A stretch of 49,744 bases of DNA from Desulfomicrobium sp. (GTDB lineage: Bacteria > Desulfobacterota > Desulfovibrionia > Desulfovibrionales > Desulfomicrobiaceae). Both the position numbers and the translations under genes were made by a program. The stretch spans positions 1 to 49,744 of the forward strand of contig JANJWV010000172.1 of NCBI GenBank assembly GCA_024709365.1, written 5' to 3'. The notes beneath the pieces are model-generated. The model ran no database searches and was not told the origin of the DNA. It saw only the letters and a list, made by a program, of their open reading frames with translations. Numbering within the stretch: position 1 is the stretch's first letter; each line of letters begins with the position of its first letter. Shown piece by piece: positions 49,570 through 49,744 of the stretch.

Positions 49570-49744
49570 CTACTGGACCACGAATTCCGTGAAATATACG
49601 TTGAGCACCTTGCCCTTGCCCAGAATCTGGTTCAGGCGCTCGACGATCTGGTTCTTGAGTTCGATCTTGCGATCCATGCTGCTGATCTCCTCGAAGGTCT
49701 TGCTCGACAGCAGGAGCAGGAGCGTGTCCTTGACCTTGGGCATG
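49570..49744 (-). CDS. fliL: Flagellar protein FliL (C-terminal part)
   Basis: Only the last 57 complete codons are in the window: KVKDTLLLLLSSKTFEEISS, then RKIELKNQIVERLNQILG, ending VYFTEFVVQ, which is the FliL C-terminal pattern. FliL is a stator-associated membrane protein; its N-terminal membrane helix lies beyond the window edge. It is the first visible gene of the leftward fliL-fliQ run. Confidence 0.92.
   Translation of the reverse strand, partial: MPKVKDTLLLLLSSKTFEEISSMDRKIELKNQIVERLNQILGKGKVLNVYFTEFVVQ

Noticed and set aside
1-49744. tRNA, rRNA, CRISPR, integrase or transposase genes
   Set aside because: None was visible on reading either strand; a covariance-model search could not be run.

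Overview
The window is a GC-rich (roughly two thirds G+C by eye), densely packed bacterial chromosome segment with no rRNA, tRNA, CRISPR array or intact insertion sequence that I can see. Gene content suggests a sulfate-reducing member of the Desulfovibrionales (Desulfovibrio/Desulfomicrobium-like): a four-subunit 2-oxoacid:ferredoxin oxidoreductase, an NhaD/universal-stress-protein pair, a PIN-PhoH protein, flagellar genes in the order fliL-fliM-fliN-fliO-fliP-fliQ, and a cluster of amphi-Trp, HprK-related, ATP-grasp and CofD-like genes that I associate with that group. The assignment is inference; no marker gene is present.

Layout. 1-6.6 kb: an Hsp20 fragment, an ilvN-ptb pair, and tdh and kbl (threonine to glycine) transcribed leftward from an Lrp/AsnC regulator gene across a palindromic operator region; a 177-bp imperfect palindrome lies between tdh and kbl. 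5.4-11 kb: a tightly coupled leftward operon of an unrecognised 792-residue protein, a phosphatidylserine-decarboxylase-like enzyme, an Lgt-like membrane protein and an exported protein. A dedA gene is divergent from it, and Pho-box-like repeats face both ways between them. 11.7-23.1 kb: a leftward operon of nine genes (XXXCH-type protein, PHP-like protein, amphi-Trp protein, PhoU-kinase fusion, ATP-grasp, HprK-like kinase, CofD-like protein, amphi-Trp/HU fusion, radical SAM). Divergent from it is a PHP-glycosyltransferase fusion with another Pho-box-like repeat upstream. I see this as the most interesting part: a poorly characterised phospho-handling/lipid-remodelling system, possibly expressed on phosphate starvation.

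23.1-29.5 kb: PIN-PhoH, a DksA-like protein, a CbiX-like chelatase, a histidine-rich small protein, and a Zra-type envelope/metal stress module (periplasmic ZraP-like protein, sensor kinase, sigma-54 activator) with a convincing sigma-54 promoter and inverted-repeat activator sites. 29.5-33.9 kb: a tandem duplication of a universal stress protein + NhaD-type antiporter unit. 33.9-46.6 kb: bioA; queA; the vor/kor-type oxidoreductase operon; aroE-tag; an iron-type alcohol dehydrogenase overlapping a GAF-PAS-PAS histidine kinase; an MltD-like lytic transglycosylase; and an RlmB-like rRNA methyltransferase. 46.6-49.7 kb: the flagellar switch and export genes, cut by the window edge inside fliL.

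How the parts may work together. The two Pho-box-bearing divergent regions control genes whose families act on lipids or phosphate (PSD-like, Lgt-like, DedA, PHP-GT4, PhoU domain, three kinase or ATP-dependent enzymes). A single explanation is a phosphate-limitation response that reworks membrane lipids, including conversion of phospholipid to glycolipid by the PHP-GT4 fusion. This is a hypothesis built on motifs and neighbours, not a demonstrated function.
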